The notes: generated from the letters alone by a model not told the origin. A DNA stretch of 64,000 bases from Chionoecetes opilio (GCA_016584305.1 JACEEZ010021699.1:75841-139840); one strand, 5' to 3'; counted from the first letter of the stretch, positions 36,000 to 48,974 are shown. A program made the numbers and translations.

Positions 36000-37790
36000 G
36001 CTCCAGAAGCTTCCAAAACAAGAGGAAACCACAGAAGCAGCATCGTCGAACGAAAACACATTGACGCCGCGAAACAGCTAAAATCAGACCCAGACATCAC
36101 CATCAGGAGAGCGGACAAAGCTGCTACGTACCTTATCATAAACACCTCCGAATACCTCAACAAGATCGACGACATCCTCAGCGACACTAGGAAGTTCACA
36201 AAGAGCAATAAAGACCCCACGGAAACACTCATGTTAAAAATCAACAAATTGATAGCTAAGAACAATTCTGCCAGCACCACCATCAAATTTGGAAAGCTCT
36301 CTGGTGAATACGGCATGGGTTACTGCTACGGCAATATCAAGACACACAAGCCTGGCAATAAACTTCGTCCAATAATATCCCAAATACCGACGCCGAAGTA
36401 CCACCTCGCAAAGAAGCTGTGTGATATTTTGACTCCATACACACCCAATGCCTACAGCCTTCAATCAGCACCAGAGTTTCTCGACATACTCAAGACCCAC
36501 AACGCCAGAGGTGCAATCGCTTCGCTTGATGTCGAGTCCCTCTTCACCAACGTAGCTGTTGACCGTACAATCAACTATATCATCGACCAGGTGTATAACA
36601 ATGACTCCAACCCCCCGCTTGACGTCCCGGAACCTGTACTACGTGGAATCCTCGAATGCTGCACTAAAGAAGCATCTTTTATCTCTCCCCGAGGGAACAA
36701 GTATCAACAAATAGACGGCGTCGCTATGGGCTCTCCCTTAGGAGTATTGTTGGCAAACTTCTTCATGGGCTGCGTAGAAGAAGTATTCAAGAAGATAAGC
36801 AAGCCCGACATATATTGCCGCTACATCGATGACATCTTTATCAAAACGAAAAGTCACTACGAAGCAGAACAGCTGAAGCTCTGCCTACAAGATACTTCAG
36901 GCCTCACCTTCACCATAGAAAGCAGCTGAGACAACTCAATGCCGTTCTTAGACGTCCTTGTAACGCAGAAAGAAGAATCATTCATCACAAACGTCTAAGT
37001 GAAGCCAATGAACACCTGACACTGCCTCAACGGAGAAAGCGAATGCCTGCAGAGATATAAAGACTCCACAATCGGTGCTTATATAAGAAGAACTCTCACA
37101 CACTGCAGTACAAGGCAACTTATGCACAAAGAAATCGAGCGATCCACTCAAGTCCTCATCAACAACGGCTTCAGCGAGAGAGACATCAACCGTCAGACTA
37201 ATAAAATCATGGAGAACTGGTACAACCCTAACGCCACAAAAAAGAGTCAGGACATAACTATCTTCTACCGGGCTTTCTTCTCCACCGCTCACCAGGAAGA
37301 AGAAAGAATAATATCACAAATCGTCAACCGTAATGTGAAACCTGCAGACCCAGACAGGCGAATAAAACTACAAATTTATTACAAAAACAAGAATACCAGC
37401 AACCTCCTTCTCCGTAACAGCCCAAGCCAGACGAAGGAGACAAAACAAAAGTCCCATGTCGTATAATAGGATCACTTGCAAAAGAGGAAACTGTGAAGTC
37501 CTCCCCTCATCCTACATCGGTATGACGACAACGAAGCTGTCTCGACGTCTTACTTGCCACCTAACTTCCGGAGCCCCAAAAAGTCACCTATTAGAAAAAC
37601 ATGGCATCATCATCACAAGAAATTTTTGTAGAAGAAAATACAGAATTGGTCGACATGTGTGCAGATGTGCGGCGACTTCCAATTCTAGAAGCACTATACA
37701 TAAAAGAGACCAATCCCAAGCTTAACGTACAGGCAAACGACCTACAAGCTCTACCAAGCATGAAAAGAACAAAAGCTAATAACAGCCTAC
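36000..37790 (+). pseudogene. PLE-1 reverse transcriptase plus GIY-YIG endonuclease
   Basis: Penelope-type RT motifs in order: RADKAATYLIIN, GNIKTHKPGNKLRPIIS, ASLDVESLFTNV, DGVAMGSPLGVLLANFFMG and the catalytic CRYIDDIF (YIDD at 36822-36833). It breaks at a TGA after IESS (36927-36929; the sister copy has a Ser codon TCA there), with further stops near 36997 (TAA) and 37020. The linker has HKEIERSTQVLINNGFSERD. The GIY-YIG domain follows: RITCKRGNCEVLPSSYIGMT, TTKLSRRLTCHLTSG, then ENTELVDMCADVRRLPILEA with the conserved E. A frameshift lies near 37460. The 5' end of the ORF is missing here but is present in the terminal segments. Role when intact: target-primed reverse transcription with a GIY-YIG nuclease in place of an APE-type one. 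Confidence 0.87.
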
Positions 37791-38493
37791 TCACAGAGAA
37801 ACAAAGCGAGGAGTCAACAACCAATAAGCGTCTCCCACTCACGGAGACAACAGGCAACGAAAAGCAAAAGCTATCTACCAATCAGCGCCGCCCACTAGGC
37901 TGCGTGGCAGCCAGACTTTATCAATAAATAGCGCTTCACTCCGCAACTAAGTTATGTTGGCTGCTAGTTGTCAACTAGTTCCGCAACTAGTTGGCTGTGC
38001 TTAGCCGTGCGGCTGCCACTCAGACACACTTTGCACTTTCACTGTTTTGTCACTGTTTTGTACACAAACACTTCCTGTTTGTGTGTCTTAATTGTAATTG
38101 TGTGTTTGAGTCGGATTTTATCCCCTTGTATGTTGGTTGTGTTCCTGCCTAACAGCAGTCTCGCTGTTAGGTGCAGGGTTGTTGACTGTGCTTGTGCGTA
38201 AAGGCCAGTGACACTAAGGGGGCCCTTAGAGGGCTGGTTATAAAAAGGACCGAGGATAGGGCATAGCTCTAACAGGAATAGGTAAGACCCTCACGGGGCA
38301 GCAGGTCCGTTGCCCTACGACGCCTATTAGTAGGCGGGGTCAATTTACGACTTAGCTGTAGAATTAGCGTAGCAGTGGTTCTGCTCGAAACAGTCTCGTT
38401 GTTAGGAAGTATAGTAATATGTTTTTCTTTTTAAATATGATAGATTAAACATGGCGACAGTTAAAATAAAGCACAAGTCATCATAAGACCGCC

Positions 38494-39813
38494 GTACCAA
38501 AAGACATCTTAAGGGTACTCTCAGAACACAGCGCCTACGCAACAAAAATCATCCCAATAAATGAAGGTTTCATTGTAATAACAAAAACTGACAATGATGT
38601 AGACTTAATGTTCGGAAAAGACACTAAATGCCAATTAACCAGCGCATCCTTTGTACCCATTGTTCCACCCGAACTAAAAGCTAAAAGATCAGTAATCTTA
38701 ACCAGGGTGGATGACCATATTTACCTCAACGAAAAAGATGACATAATAGAAGAATTAATAAAACAAAATACATGGATAGGAGAAGATGTAGATGACTTGT
38801 ACAAACTCCCCAAGTCGAACACAATAAAAATAACATTCTCCCAGACAAACATAGCAAAGAAAGCCCTAAATTCATGATTTCTACTATTCTCTATGTCTGT
38901 GCCCAGTAACCTAATCAAAGGAGAAGAATATATACCCATAATCTCATGTATGAGATGCTACATGATAGAAGACCACTATACAAACCAATGCACACAACAA
39001 AAAGATTACAAAATATGCTCAGAATGTGCAGAAGAGGGTCATTCCTGGCACCAGTGTAAAAGTGAGACAAAGAAATGCATAAATTACGAGGGACCACATA
39101 GAACTTTAGCAATGAAATGCCCTCTTAGGAAAAAGACCATTGAAGGTAAAAGGAAAGTTAACAATGCAAAAGAAACTAACAAAAAAACATACACTGAAAT
39201 CATAAAGTCAAATACTAAAGAAACAGACCTTAACATTAACTTAGAAAAAGATACACCAGCAAAAATACTGACATGCATTCTACATGCACACCTGGCAAAC
39301 ATCGCAGAACCAGGCACATACGAGGATACCCTTAACAAGACACTAACATTAAATAACTTACCAGAAATCAAAATACCTGAAATTCCAAATAGGAAAATCA
39401 TCTTAGATATGGCTACCAATATACAAGAAGAAACAGACACTATAGGGATGGAACATACTGAAACACCACAAGAAAATGCCGAACAAGACACAACCAACAT
39501 ACACAGGATTAAAGGAGAAGATTTAGGTCTGGCAATAATTACCTCAACTTCACAAGGTTGGCCGAAACATAACTTAAACTTAAGAATGATAAGTGAAGCA
39601 CTAGAAGAAAAGAAATGTAAATGGGCTTACACCAACCCTAGTTATGAAGAACAGGAAATACTACAATTAATATCAAACAACAAAATTGACTTAAAAAATT
39701 GCTGGAGAGTTACAGAGGATGAAAAGTTCAGGAAATTAAGATCAGGGTTACATGAACAAAAAACACCACCACCACCAAAACATCAAAGAAGGGAAAGACA
39801 CCAAAGCAAGTAA
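38494..39813 (+). pseudogene. LINE B ORF1 (gag-like zinc-knuckle protein)
   Basis: The frame is open from about 38494 with one in-frame TGA (38875-38877) between KKALNS and FLLFSMSV. Probable original start near the ATG at 38451, lost by a frameshift near 38490. Downstream, counting from Met 38893: knuckle 1 C19-C22-H28-C33, knuckle 2 C42-C45-H50-C55, knuckle 3 C62-(Y65)-H69-C76. The second Cys of knuckle 3 is Tyr here, whereas LINE A has Cys (CLNCDGD). The C-terminal ~170 residues are charged and of low complexity. RNA-binding role by family. Confidence 0.8.
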
Positions 39814-41176
39814 CGCACAATATGGATACAATTATAATATTACAGCACAACGTAGCCCATTGGAAAACAAACAAATACAATCTAATATTAAATTACAAAG
39901 AGATAGATCCTGATATAATTCTTATTAATAGTCACGGTTTAAAAAATGATTAATCACTTAAAATATTCAATTATACTACATACAAACTCAATACTAGTAA
40001 TGAAATGCACGATGGTAGTGTAATCCTGATCAAAAACAATATCAAACATACAATAAGAGATGATTACATCACAGATATTATACAAATAACAATAGACACA
40101 AACACAGGACCAATAAATATAGTTACAACATATCTTCCACCACGCAGACCTTATCTTCCTATCCCGGATTTCCATAGGATAGCATCAAATTACATACCAA
40201 CTTATATTTTAGGAGATTTAAATGCTAAACATAGGATCCTTGGAGACAATTATGACAATACAGTAGGAAAGGGACTGAAACTTCTCATAGATAACAACAA
40301 ACTTAATCATATTGGCCCTGATCATCATACTTATATAACAAGTAACACTCAAACTACACCTGATATTATACTCTGCAACAATAAAACATTTCATAACTAT
40401 ACAATGGAAGCAGGACCGATGACAACCTCAGACCACATACCTATAATATTCACTATATCATCTCAAGCTATCAAAATAGTAACGCCACCATGACTTAACT
40501 TTAATAAAGTAGATTGGGATCTAATACAACAACAAATAAAAATAACATTCACACAACAAAACTTACCAATAATGCCTCAAAACAACAAACAGAATCAGTT
40601 CTCAGTTCTTGGTACGAAACAATAATAAAAGCAATAGAGGACTATGTACCCAAGTCAAACACCAAAATAATTACCAAATCATTATTAAATAAGACAGTTA
40701 AAAGTATACAATATTATATTTGTAATCTAATAGAAGAAGCCAAAAGAAAAGCGTGGACTAGGGGCAAGTTTCTAGCCTTTAAACAATTAAGAAAAGCTCT
40801 AATAGAAGAATGCAAAAAACAAAATAACATAAATTGGCAAGATAAAATTCTGCAACTCAAAAATAAATATAAGACACCTAGGGAATTCTGGCAAAATATT
40901 AAGCAGTTGAAAGGAAACAAAGATAATACTTCACCATACATTATCCATTATAACAATAAGCTATACTTGAGGCATGTAGTAACATAGTCCGGTAAGCGCC
41001 ACCATGACCGAAATCGAGTTAGGTATGGCATTATATTGCCCAAACCCTCCTTTATCCCGGGCGAGTCAAGGGAAGTTAATATGCAACCCGCAATAGGGTC
41101 GAAAATCCATCCATCTAACATTGTTGCCAGGTCCGTGCCGCGGCGAGTCTAGCTTGTCACCGGAGGGGGACTCACA

Positions 41177-41352
<176 letters not shown>

Positions 41353-41353
41353 C

Positions 41354-41448
41354 GTCAGGGTGGCAAGGTTGGTAGATACGTGAGTTCCCAATGTGCAGCG
41401 TCCCTGTGCATTCGGTCAGCGGTTCGAGTCCGCCTAGTTCATGCTGAC
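41354..41448 (+). other. tRNA-like segment, head of a possible SINE
   Basis: A box TGGCAAGGTTGG (41361-41372), B box GGTTCGAGTCC (41421-41431) and outer ends GTCAG/CTGAC (41354-41358, 41444-41448) that can pair as an acceptor. Length 95 would fit a class II (Leu/Ser) tRNA with a long variable arm, but no clean anticodon arm is seen. A tRNA-derived SINE with the CT run at 41526-41627 as tail is more likely. Confidence 0.5.
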
Positions 41449-41523
41449 GTGGCGGCGCTTTGTATAGTCAATAACCTTGTAGTTGGTACTTGCAAAGTGT
41501 CTAGATAGGATGAAAATCTTATC

Positions 41524-41631
<108 letters not shown>

Positions 41632-43815
41632 GTAAGCGGCACTTGTGTACACACGTGGTGACGGCCTATGGCGCAGCGCGTTTCATGACACGTAGACAAA
41701 GACTCGGCCAATCAGAGCTCTCGTAGCACCCCGCCATCCCAGCTGCCATTGCCAGTGTACCTCCATCGCTCCTTGACGCCTAATACTAGGATTGACAAAA
41801 CATTATCTTTGGGTGGTGTAAGGTGGTCTACAGGGGCGTTTGTGACATTTTTATTCGATGCGGTCAAATTTAATTCGGAGAAAAACGCAGTCATTGTTTT
41901 ATTTTTCAGAACGCTTTAACATCTCGGTTACTTCACAATGCTTGCCTTAATGTACAATGCCTAACGCTCATTTTAAAATAAACCCCAGCTTCCTAGCTCA
42001 ATTCATTGACGAGATACCGCATTCTGAAAGTCGCAAAACTTTGACTGCGTTTTTCTCCACTTTTTCTTTTTGGCGCTTACCGGACTATGTTACTATACAC
42101 CTCACTTAGAGGAGGAAAAGGAGGAAATATTTAGAAATATATGGAAGGAAATGTTTTACATCAGTCCACAAGAAAACATACATTTTGACAGACAAAATGA
42201 AATTATTGGAAACAATTACATCACAGAACATGCTAATAGGATTACAAATTACAATCACTCTGACCTAAGAAGATTAGATGAAAACAACTACATGACAAAG
42301 GTAATAACAAAGCAAGAAATTGAAAATATACTAAAAATGATGAAAAATAATGCTCCTAGGCAAAGCAAAATCAACAAACTAATCATTTCCAAAATACCTG
42401 ATAATGCCATAGAATCATATATAGAGATACTTAACCATTCCTTCTCTATGGGATACTTCCCAGACAAATTTAAGCACGCATCAATAAAACTCATACCTAA
42501 ACCCAATAAAGCAAGCACAAACCCAATCAACGATAGACCCATATCTTTACTAGAGGTTCCAGGAAAAAATTAGAAAAATTAATAAACCACACTCTAAAGA
42601 TTTTTTTTGGAAATAAACAATAAATTACCCGACACTCAACACGGATTCAGAAACTCAAGGGGCACTGACTCTGCCATTGCCATTACACTTGAGAAAATAG
42701 CACACTCCCTAGCAAGAAAAAATCAATGTTACATAGTACTTCGTGATGTATCTAAAGCATTCGATAAGGTATGGCATGAAGGCCTGAAGTACAACATTTT
42801 ATCACTAAATATGCCTGACATCATTTCGAGACTATTATGTACATTCCTTGATAGAAGAACAGCAACTATCACAATGAATGGGTACCAAGGACTACATTTT
42901 GAAACAAGGAGCGGTGTTCCGCAAGGAAGTGCGCTCTCTTCAACACTCTACACAATATACACATCAGATATCCCCACATCTTCATATGGATGCCTTAACA
43001 TCATGTATGCCGATGATATAACACAAATCATCACACCTCAAAGCAAATCGAAAAGAATGATGGCGAAGAAAGTAGAAACAGAAATAACAACACTAAACAA
43101 TTATGAGAAAAAATGGAAAATTCAAACAAACACCACTAAATTTAAGATAGTTCCTTTAACAGCTAGGAAAACACATCCGGTCTCAATAGCAGGAAACATC
43201 ATTCCCTACTCTAGGCAGGGAGAGAATTTAGGATTAAAGATAAACACAAGAGGAATTCTTCCACACGTCAAACACATCACCAATAAAGCAAACCAAGCAT
43301 TGAACTTGATCAAAAAATTTAATAGGCTTCCAAAAGATACAAAAGTACATCTAGTTAAGGCATTAATAATACCAATACTAGAATATCCATCGTACCCATT
43401 GCTCACATTATCAAGAACGAACTTGCTCAAACTTCAAATAATTCAAAACAAGGCTCTCCGCTTTGCTCTAGAAGAAAAATACCCATACAATATTAACACT
43501 GAACAAATGCATAACCTTGCTAAATTAAAACCAATAAATATCAGACTTTTTGAAAAGGCAATAAGAACAAAAGACAGAATAACGAACATAATCAAAGATT
43601 AACACTACCTAGAAATAATAGGAGAAAGAGACAATAAAGAGCATGGATGGTTTCAGAAACCTTCGAAAAAGCTAAATATAGGAGAACTGTATCCAATCTT
43701 CACTGCAAATTAATTACTGAAAAAAAAGAAGAAAAAAAAATCATAAATCATAATTGGTCTATGTATGAATGTGTGTAGGAATGGGTGGATGCATGTATGT
43801 ATAAGTATATATTAA

Positions 43816-43876
43816 ATGTATAAAAAAAAAAATTAAAAAAAAAAAAAAAATAATAATAATAATAATAATAATAATA
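43816..43876. repeat. A-rich and (TAA)n tail of LINE B
   Basis: Poly-A blocks followed by about ten TAA units, as expected near a LINE 3' end. Confidence 0.75.
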
Positions 43877-44219
43877 GTATGAATGTGGGTATGTGTATTT
43901 ATTTAAGGACAGTTGGGTTGTTAAATTTATAAATTTATTCATCATATACAAAGTAAAAAACGTTGACAAAAATAAAAAAAAAAAAAAAATTATTAATAAT
44001 AATAATGATAATAAATAAATTATATATTCAATACCTTCCAAATATAACAACATAACAAATGTGGTAGAAGTGCGTAGCAAATCACTATAATCTAATATAT
44101 AGCAAGGTGGATCGCCCACCATCTATTTGCTCTTATACTGTATTTCATTTTCTCGTGCTTTACATTTCTTCAACTCAATTCTTCTTTCCCCCCCCCTGTC
44201 TATCCCCCCAAACCGCTAA

Positions 44220-44475
44220 ACTAAGTCATGCTCACCTCTACAACTGAGGAGAAAACATCTTCCACATGCTGCTGAAGAAGGGTTCTTAGACCCGAAATCG
44301 CGATACAGCAAAAATGGCAAGCTACGGCGAAGTCATAAAAGTGATTACAAAACAGAATAAGACACTCTTAAGACAAAGAGAAAATATCTTTAAAAAGATA
44401 ATAAACGCTGAACTAGCTATCACTTTTAACGAGATCTGTCTCAGAGAAAATCTCCTGCCCCTATATACTCTACAA
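44220..44475 (+). repeat. PLE-1 right terminal segment, distal part (5' leader and ORF start)
   Basis: It continues from 37940 after LINE B. The ATG of the PLE ORF lies at about 44314: MASYGEVIKVITKQNKTLLR..., then [21 protein letters not shown], ending at an AT microsatellite (44485-44585). This segment supplies the N-terminus missing from the coding region at 36000. Confidence 0.78.
44267..44310 (+). ncRNA. Hammerhead-ribozyme-like motif in the PLE-1 terminal segment (candidate)
   Basis: Order TGCTG (stem I), CTGAAGA (core), A, GGGT-tcttag-ACCC (stem II), GAAA (core), TCGCGA (short stem III), TA then CAGCA (stem I complement of TGCTG). The five-base stem I pairs perfectly. It departs from the canonical form in having one extra A before stem II and a stem III without a proper loop, which would favour a dimeric form. 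PLEs of many animals are known to carry hammerheads in their terminal repeats. Confidence 0.5.
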
Positions 44476-44483
44476 TTATATAT

Positions 44484-44592
<109 letters not shown>

Positions 44593-44608
44593 TCCTAATA
44601 GTATATTA

Positions 44609-46925
44609 CACTGGGTAAAGCAAAAAAATCGTCAGGGTTTCTCAGTTGTTTAGACTAATTTAGGTGTTCTGAGTCCGAATATCAATTGATTTTGCTCTAT
44701 CAGGTCACTTTTTGAGATACAGCCATAGGCCTACCTACGAGCTATTACATATGCTAATATCAGGGTTTTGAGTTCATCATATTTTTCTTTAAGAATATAT
44801 CGAATACAATGCACAGACACGAATAAAGGGATTCCACAATTAGCCAATCAAATCCCAATACCTGTCTCACCATTACTCCTCTAATTTCTAAATCTAAAAT
44901 TCTAAAATTCATTGTCTGAACTCAGCTGCTCTTTCTTTTTTGTCTTTCAGTTTATTTTGATGGCTTCGGCGCGAAAGGTCCATGCAGGAATAAACCTGAC
45001 GTTTTTCTTTCTACATCGCGGAAAATACACGCTGTTTGGGACAGGAAGACATCACAGGATTTGTGAAGCGCGCCTACGGGCTTACTTTAAAGTCAAGCTG
45101 GTGACCAGATAAGTCCTGGCACGCAACACGGTGTGCAGACGTGCGTGGAATACCTCCGGGGGTGTGCGAAGGGCGAAAACTTCACTGAAGTTTGGGATTC
45201 GATGGTTTGGAGGAGCGTTTGACATGAATCGGATTGTTACTTCTGCGCCATCAATACTAATGGCATCAACCGGAAGAATCGGTACAGCCTCCATACCCCG
45301 ACCTTCATGCCCTCGTCCACTGGGTCACTGCGAAGAATTCTGACCCCGTTCACAGGGGCTTCCCGACAGCGACGACGATGGCCACCAGTAAGACGAGCGA
45401 GGATTCAGAAGAAGGTATGAAGACAAGATAGTCCGCAGCCTTTTCACAATGTATAATGATCTGGGCGGGATCTCAGCTTGTCGAAGACTTCTCCGAGCTG
45501 TTGCCTCAGACTCAAAGAGAAAAATCTTTTCTTGGCAGGACGCGCGTATCACTTTCTTGGTAGAGGCATGGGCCTACATGGGTCTTCTGCCAGGAGGAAG
45601 ACCTCGTGTACTGCCGGATGTCGCGGTCTCTGTTAACTCGGCGCTCCTCAATACGATCCGAGAGATTGGCGACTCTCATTGACAGTGTAAGCGCTCTTGA
45701 AGGTGTGCTCCGCCCAAGGAACCGTTCGCCTCATCCCTTTGCGCACTTCCACAACTCTCAAAGGAAATATTTAAGCGTGAGTCGTGCTCACAAAATCCAA
45801 TATTACAGCACCAAAGGATCATCTGCGTCGACTTGAAAATGGTGAACTTTTTACTTGGTCAGCATCCGGGTTACAAGGTCCCATGCCTTTTTATGCATGT
45901 GGGACAGTCGAGACAGAGCCCAGCACTATGTAAAGAAAGAGTGGCCGGCGCGAGAGCAGTTTTGTACCTGGGGCGAGAAACATCATAAACGAACCTCTTG
46001 TTGACCGGGAGAAATATTGATCCACCGCTTTCACTTGAAGCTTGGGTTAATGAAACAGTTCACGCGCGCTCTGGACAAGGATGGGAGGTGCTTCAACTAA
46101 CCTGTGCCGAGCCTTCCTGGACTGACCATTGAGAAGCTGAAGGGCCCGGCATTTTCGATGGCCCACAGATAACGGCAGCTCATAAAGGACACAGAGTTCC
46201 AAAACTCCATGAACGCTAGAGTGGGGCCGCGTGGAAATCGTTTGTGCAGGGTGAACAACTTCCTGGGGGAAAACGAAGGCAGCAAACCACGCCAGACTCG
46301 TCAGCAGCATGATAGAGGCCTTCCAAAAAATCGGGTGTTTGATGAGTATTAAGATGCACTTCCTGTTTTCACACATGGAGAAGTTTCCTGAAAACCTTGG
46401 GGCCCATGAGCGACGAGCAGGGAGAAAGGGTTTCCCTCAGGACAAAGCGCCAAATGGAGGAGAGGGTACCAGGGGAGGTGGGACGCAGTCATGAAAGGCG
46501 GACTACTGCTGGTCGCTGAAGAGAGACAACCCAGCAGCTTTCTCCCCAACCGGGAATCGAAGAAACGCCGATTTATGCCGTGAACTCTGAACTTTTGTGT
46601 CAACGTAAAGCTCATTCTTATACTAATATTATGATAATTATGCTTATCCCAAAATTTTATGGACTAAAAAAAAACTGAATGAATTTGGATACGCTGACTT
46701 TTATTTCTTGAGGAAAACGGAAAAAATCATCAGGGTTTCTCAGCTGATGATTCCGCAGAATTTTTTTTTTTTACGAAAAATCGATTTTTTTTAAATTCTG
46801 TAGCAAAAAACCTGACCTATGAGCAAAACCAAGGTCATTTTCGGACTCAGAGCATCAAAAAATTTGTTTAATTCAGCTGGAAAACCCCGGACGATTTTCA
46901 AAAAATATGTTTTTGTTACCCAGTG
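44609..46925 (+). mobile_element. DNA transposon with CACTGGGTAA termini
   Basis: CACTGGGTAA at 44609 and the inverted TTACCCAGTG ending at 46925. Inside both ends lie a related word (AAATCGTC-GGGTTT left; AAATCGTCCGGGGTTTT inverted at right) and a CTCAG-TG word. The CACTG start suggests the CMC group (CACTA/Mirage/Chapaev), but no clear target duplication was found (TTA left, TTT right). A second AATCATCAGGGTTTCTCAGC at 46717-46743 repeats the left subterminal sequence in direct orientation. Confidence 0.6.
44957..46600 (+). pseudogene. Decayed transposase of the CACTGGG element
   Basis: Coding blocks scattered over all three frames: CAINTNGINRKNRYS (45243 onward), RDLSLSKTSPSCCLRLKEKN (near 45465), YDPRDWRL (near 45650), VLTKSNITAPKD (near 45785), KMVNFLLGQHPGYKVPC (near 45838), LKLGLMKQFTRALDKDG (near 46035), LPGLTIEKLKGPAF (near 46110), SIKMHFLFSHMEKFPENLG (near 46343) and ADYCWSLKRDNPAAF (near 46500). 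From memory these match, in order, an abundant unnamed arthropod/cnidarian repeat protein. The conserved acidic residues within those blocks are likely catalytic. At least eight frameshifts or stops. No clean start. Confidence 0.6.
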
Positions 46926-47227
46926 TTTTCATACTCGATTCCTTGGCACTTACAATACTTAAACATTACTTAAAAACCGCTCGACCACGATTAGCCAATA
47001 CCACCTTATTGATGTGTACCTCTGGGCAGCAAACCAAGCTACCTGCCTATCAAGAGGGCATCACTGTCAATCACCCCTACAGGTCATTGACACTGTATGT
47101 TAAATGGGTTGACCCCAGTTACCTGTAAATAACAAGACTAAAAAGGGTAACATTAAATGGTGGCATCGGTGAGATGTGAAAACATTAAATCACGGTAGTG
47201 TTGCGTTATCTATAATAATATAAGCGA

Positions 47228-47264
<37 letters not shown>

Positions 47265-47405
47265 TGTCTGTCCGCGATAGGTGCCGCCCCCTGTGGCGGA
47301 ATCCCATCATATGGGCACAGTTTTGGAATCAGGTGACCAGGGGAAGGTTTTAAACCCACTTTATAGGATGATCTGATCACTTTTTTTTTTTTTTTTAGCA
47401 GCCTA
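46926..47405. other. Unassigned spacer with short (TG)n
   Basis: It holds a (TG)n tract at 47229-47263 followed by tctgtctgtccgcgat and a T run at 47381. No gene or RNA seen. Confidence 0.6.
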
Positions 47406-47459
47406 TTAGCGAGAACTGTGAAGAAAAAAAGTGGGTTGCGAGAATTGAGGAAACCTTGA

Positions 47460-47752
47460 AAGTAGGGTGATGGGTAATAGGTGAGTGAATGGGTGGGGTG
47501 ATGGGTAATGGGTTGTGGGGGGGGTGAGTGAATGGGGTTTGGGGGTGAGGTGATGGGTGAGGGAATAGGTGGGGGGTGATGGGTAATGGCTAATGGGTGA
47601 GTGAATGGGTGTGTGGTGATGGGTAATGGGTGAGTGAATGGGTGTGTAGTGATGGGTAATGGGTGAGTGAATGGGTGTGTGGTGATGGGTAATGGGTGAG
47701 TGAATGGGGGGGGGTGATGGGTAATGGGTAGTGAATGGGTGGGGGGAATACA
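47460..47752. repeat. Minisatellite, ~32-bp period
   Basis: Units of the form gggtaatgggtgagtgaatgggt plus gtgtggtgat repeat about eight times with single-base changes. Open frames on the minus strand rich in HSPITHY follow the repeat and are artefacts. Confidence 0.9.
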
Positions 47753-47769
47753 TACATTTCAGGAAAGTT

Positions 47770-48112
47770 AGAAGGGGCTATCTGGAGAGTCTGTGTTTGG
47801 TGGGCCGAGGTGGTGGGTAATGGGTCTATCTGGAGAGTCTGTGTTTGGTGGGCCGAAGGCCCACCACCTAATAAGGCCCACCAATAAGCCTCCGCAGGAG
47901 CTAGCCAAAAAGTCCGCCCGGAGGGCGGCTTTGCTTTCAGGAAGGTTAGAAGGGGCTATGATGTGAATGGGTTGGCGTTAATACATACATTTCTACATCC
48001 ATGATTTCAGGAAAGTTAGAAGGGGCTATCTGGAGTCTGTGTAAGGCCCACCAATAGCCCTCCGCAGGAGCTAGCCAAAAAGGCCGCCCGGAGGGCGGCT
48101 TTGCGGCTAGTT
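47770..48112. repeat. Shuffled short direct repeats
   Basis: ggaaagttagaaggggctat occurs at about 47761 and 48009 (a variant at 47939). ctatctggagagtctgtgtttggtgggccga occurs twice near 47779 and 47826. tccgcaggagctagccaaaaag followed by gccgcccggagggcggctttgc-type sequence occurs near 47890 and 48061. The last includes a CCGCC/GGCGG hairpin. Origin unknown. Confidence 0.7.
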
Positions 48113-48974
48113 GCAACATAAAATGGTAATGTCGTAACATAAAAAAACGACAACGGCGGTATGTGGCAGCATATAATTGTAATATAAGTTACGTGCCTTA
48201 AATAGTAAATGAACGATTACATTATTATACACGTAAGGATAGTGGAATAAACCATGAGCAAGTGAACAAGTGTACAAGGGAAGCTTGAGAGACAAGCGAG
48301 GATAAGAGAGTGAGTAGATTGTTTATGCTGTGTTAGACAAACCTGACCTCGCGACGTCGAAAAACTGCGCGAGTCAGCACTTCCTCTCTCCCTTGTATCA
48401 ACCACTGCTCACCCACAACACATAATAACTGCACTGTATATAGAGACATAAGGATAAGATCGCCCTGCATAAATTGCTCTGGGATTCAGATGCATCAAGA
48501 GGACAATGACGTTACAAGGTTGTTATCGTGGGTAGGAAGAACGGACAACAACTGAGTTGTTATAATGAAGACAGGACGCGTGGGACAATGAGCCGACTCC
48601 TACATTTCCTAGACTTCTATACTCAGCCCCCCCCCCCCTCCGCAGTCAGCGCCTCGGCCAGCCAGCAGTCTACTCAACACTGGCTCCCAGCTGTGACACA
48701 CTGCCCATGAGGGAAGGACGTCTGACTTAGGTGTACGGATGGACCTGCCGTGAAGACTTTACACTTTTGGTGAGTACAACATCGTAGCTGACACTACATG
48801 ATATGTATTTTAATTACGCCACTTGTTTACATAACAGTTAGTGGTAAGAGATATATATTTTCATATTTCTTTTTGCTTAAATAGCCACGTGAAGAAATTT
48901 TTAGTGATTAACTTGTCAGTTATTTTTCTGTAAATGTTTAAAATTTGTTTACCTCTAATGTTTCATATTTTCTT
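48113..48974. other. Unassigned spacer
   Basis: No gene, RNA or repeat recognised. A C10 homopolymer lies at 48629-48638. Confidence 0.5.

Noticed and set aside
41354..41448. tRNA-Leu or tRNA-Ser gene
   Set aside because: A and B boxes and outer pairing are present, but no clean anticodon arm. It lies within a MITE between CT tracts.
45449..45682. Single 77-codon frame as an independent small gene
   Set aside because: It is one of several overlapping shifted frames of the decayed CACTGGG transposase. The family blocks run across frames.
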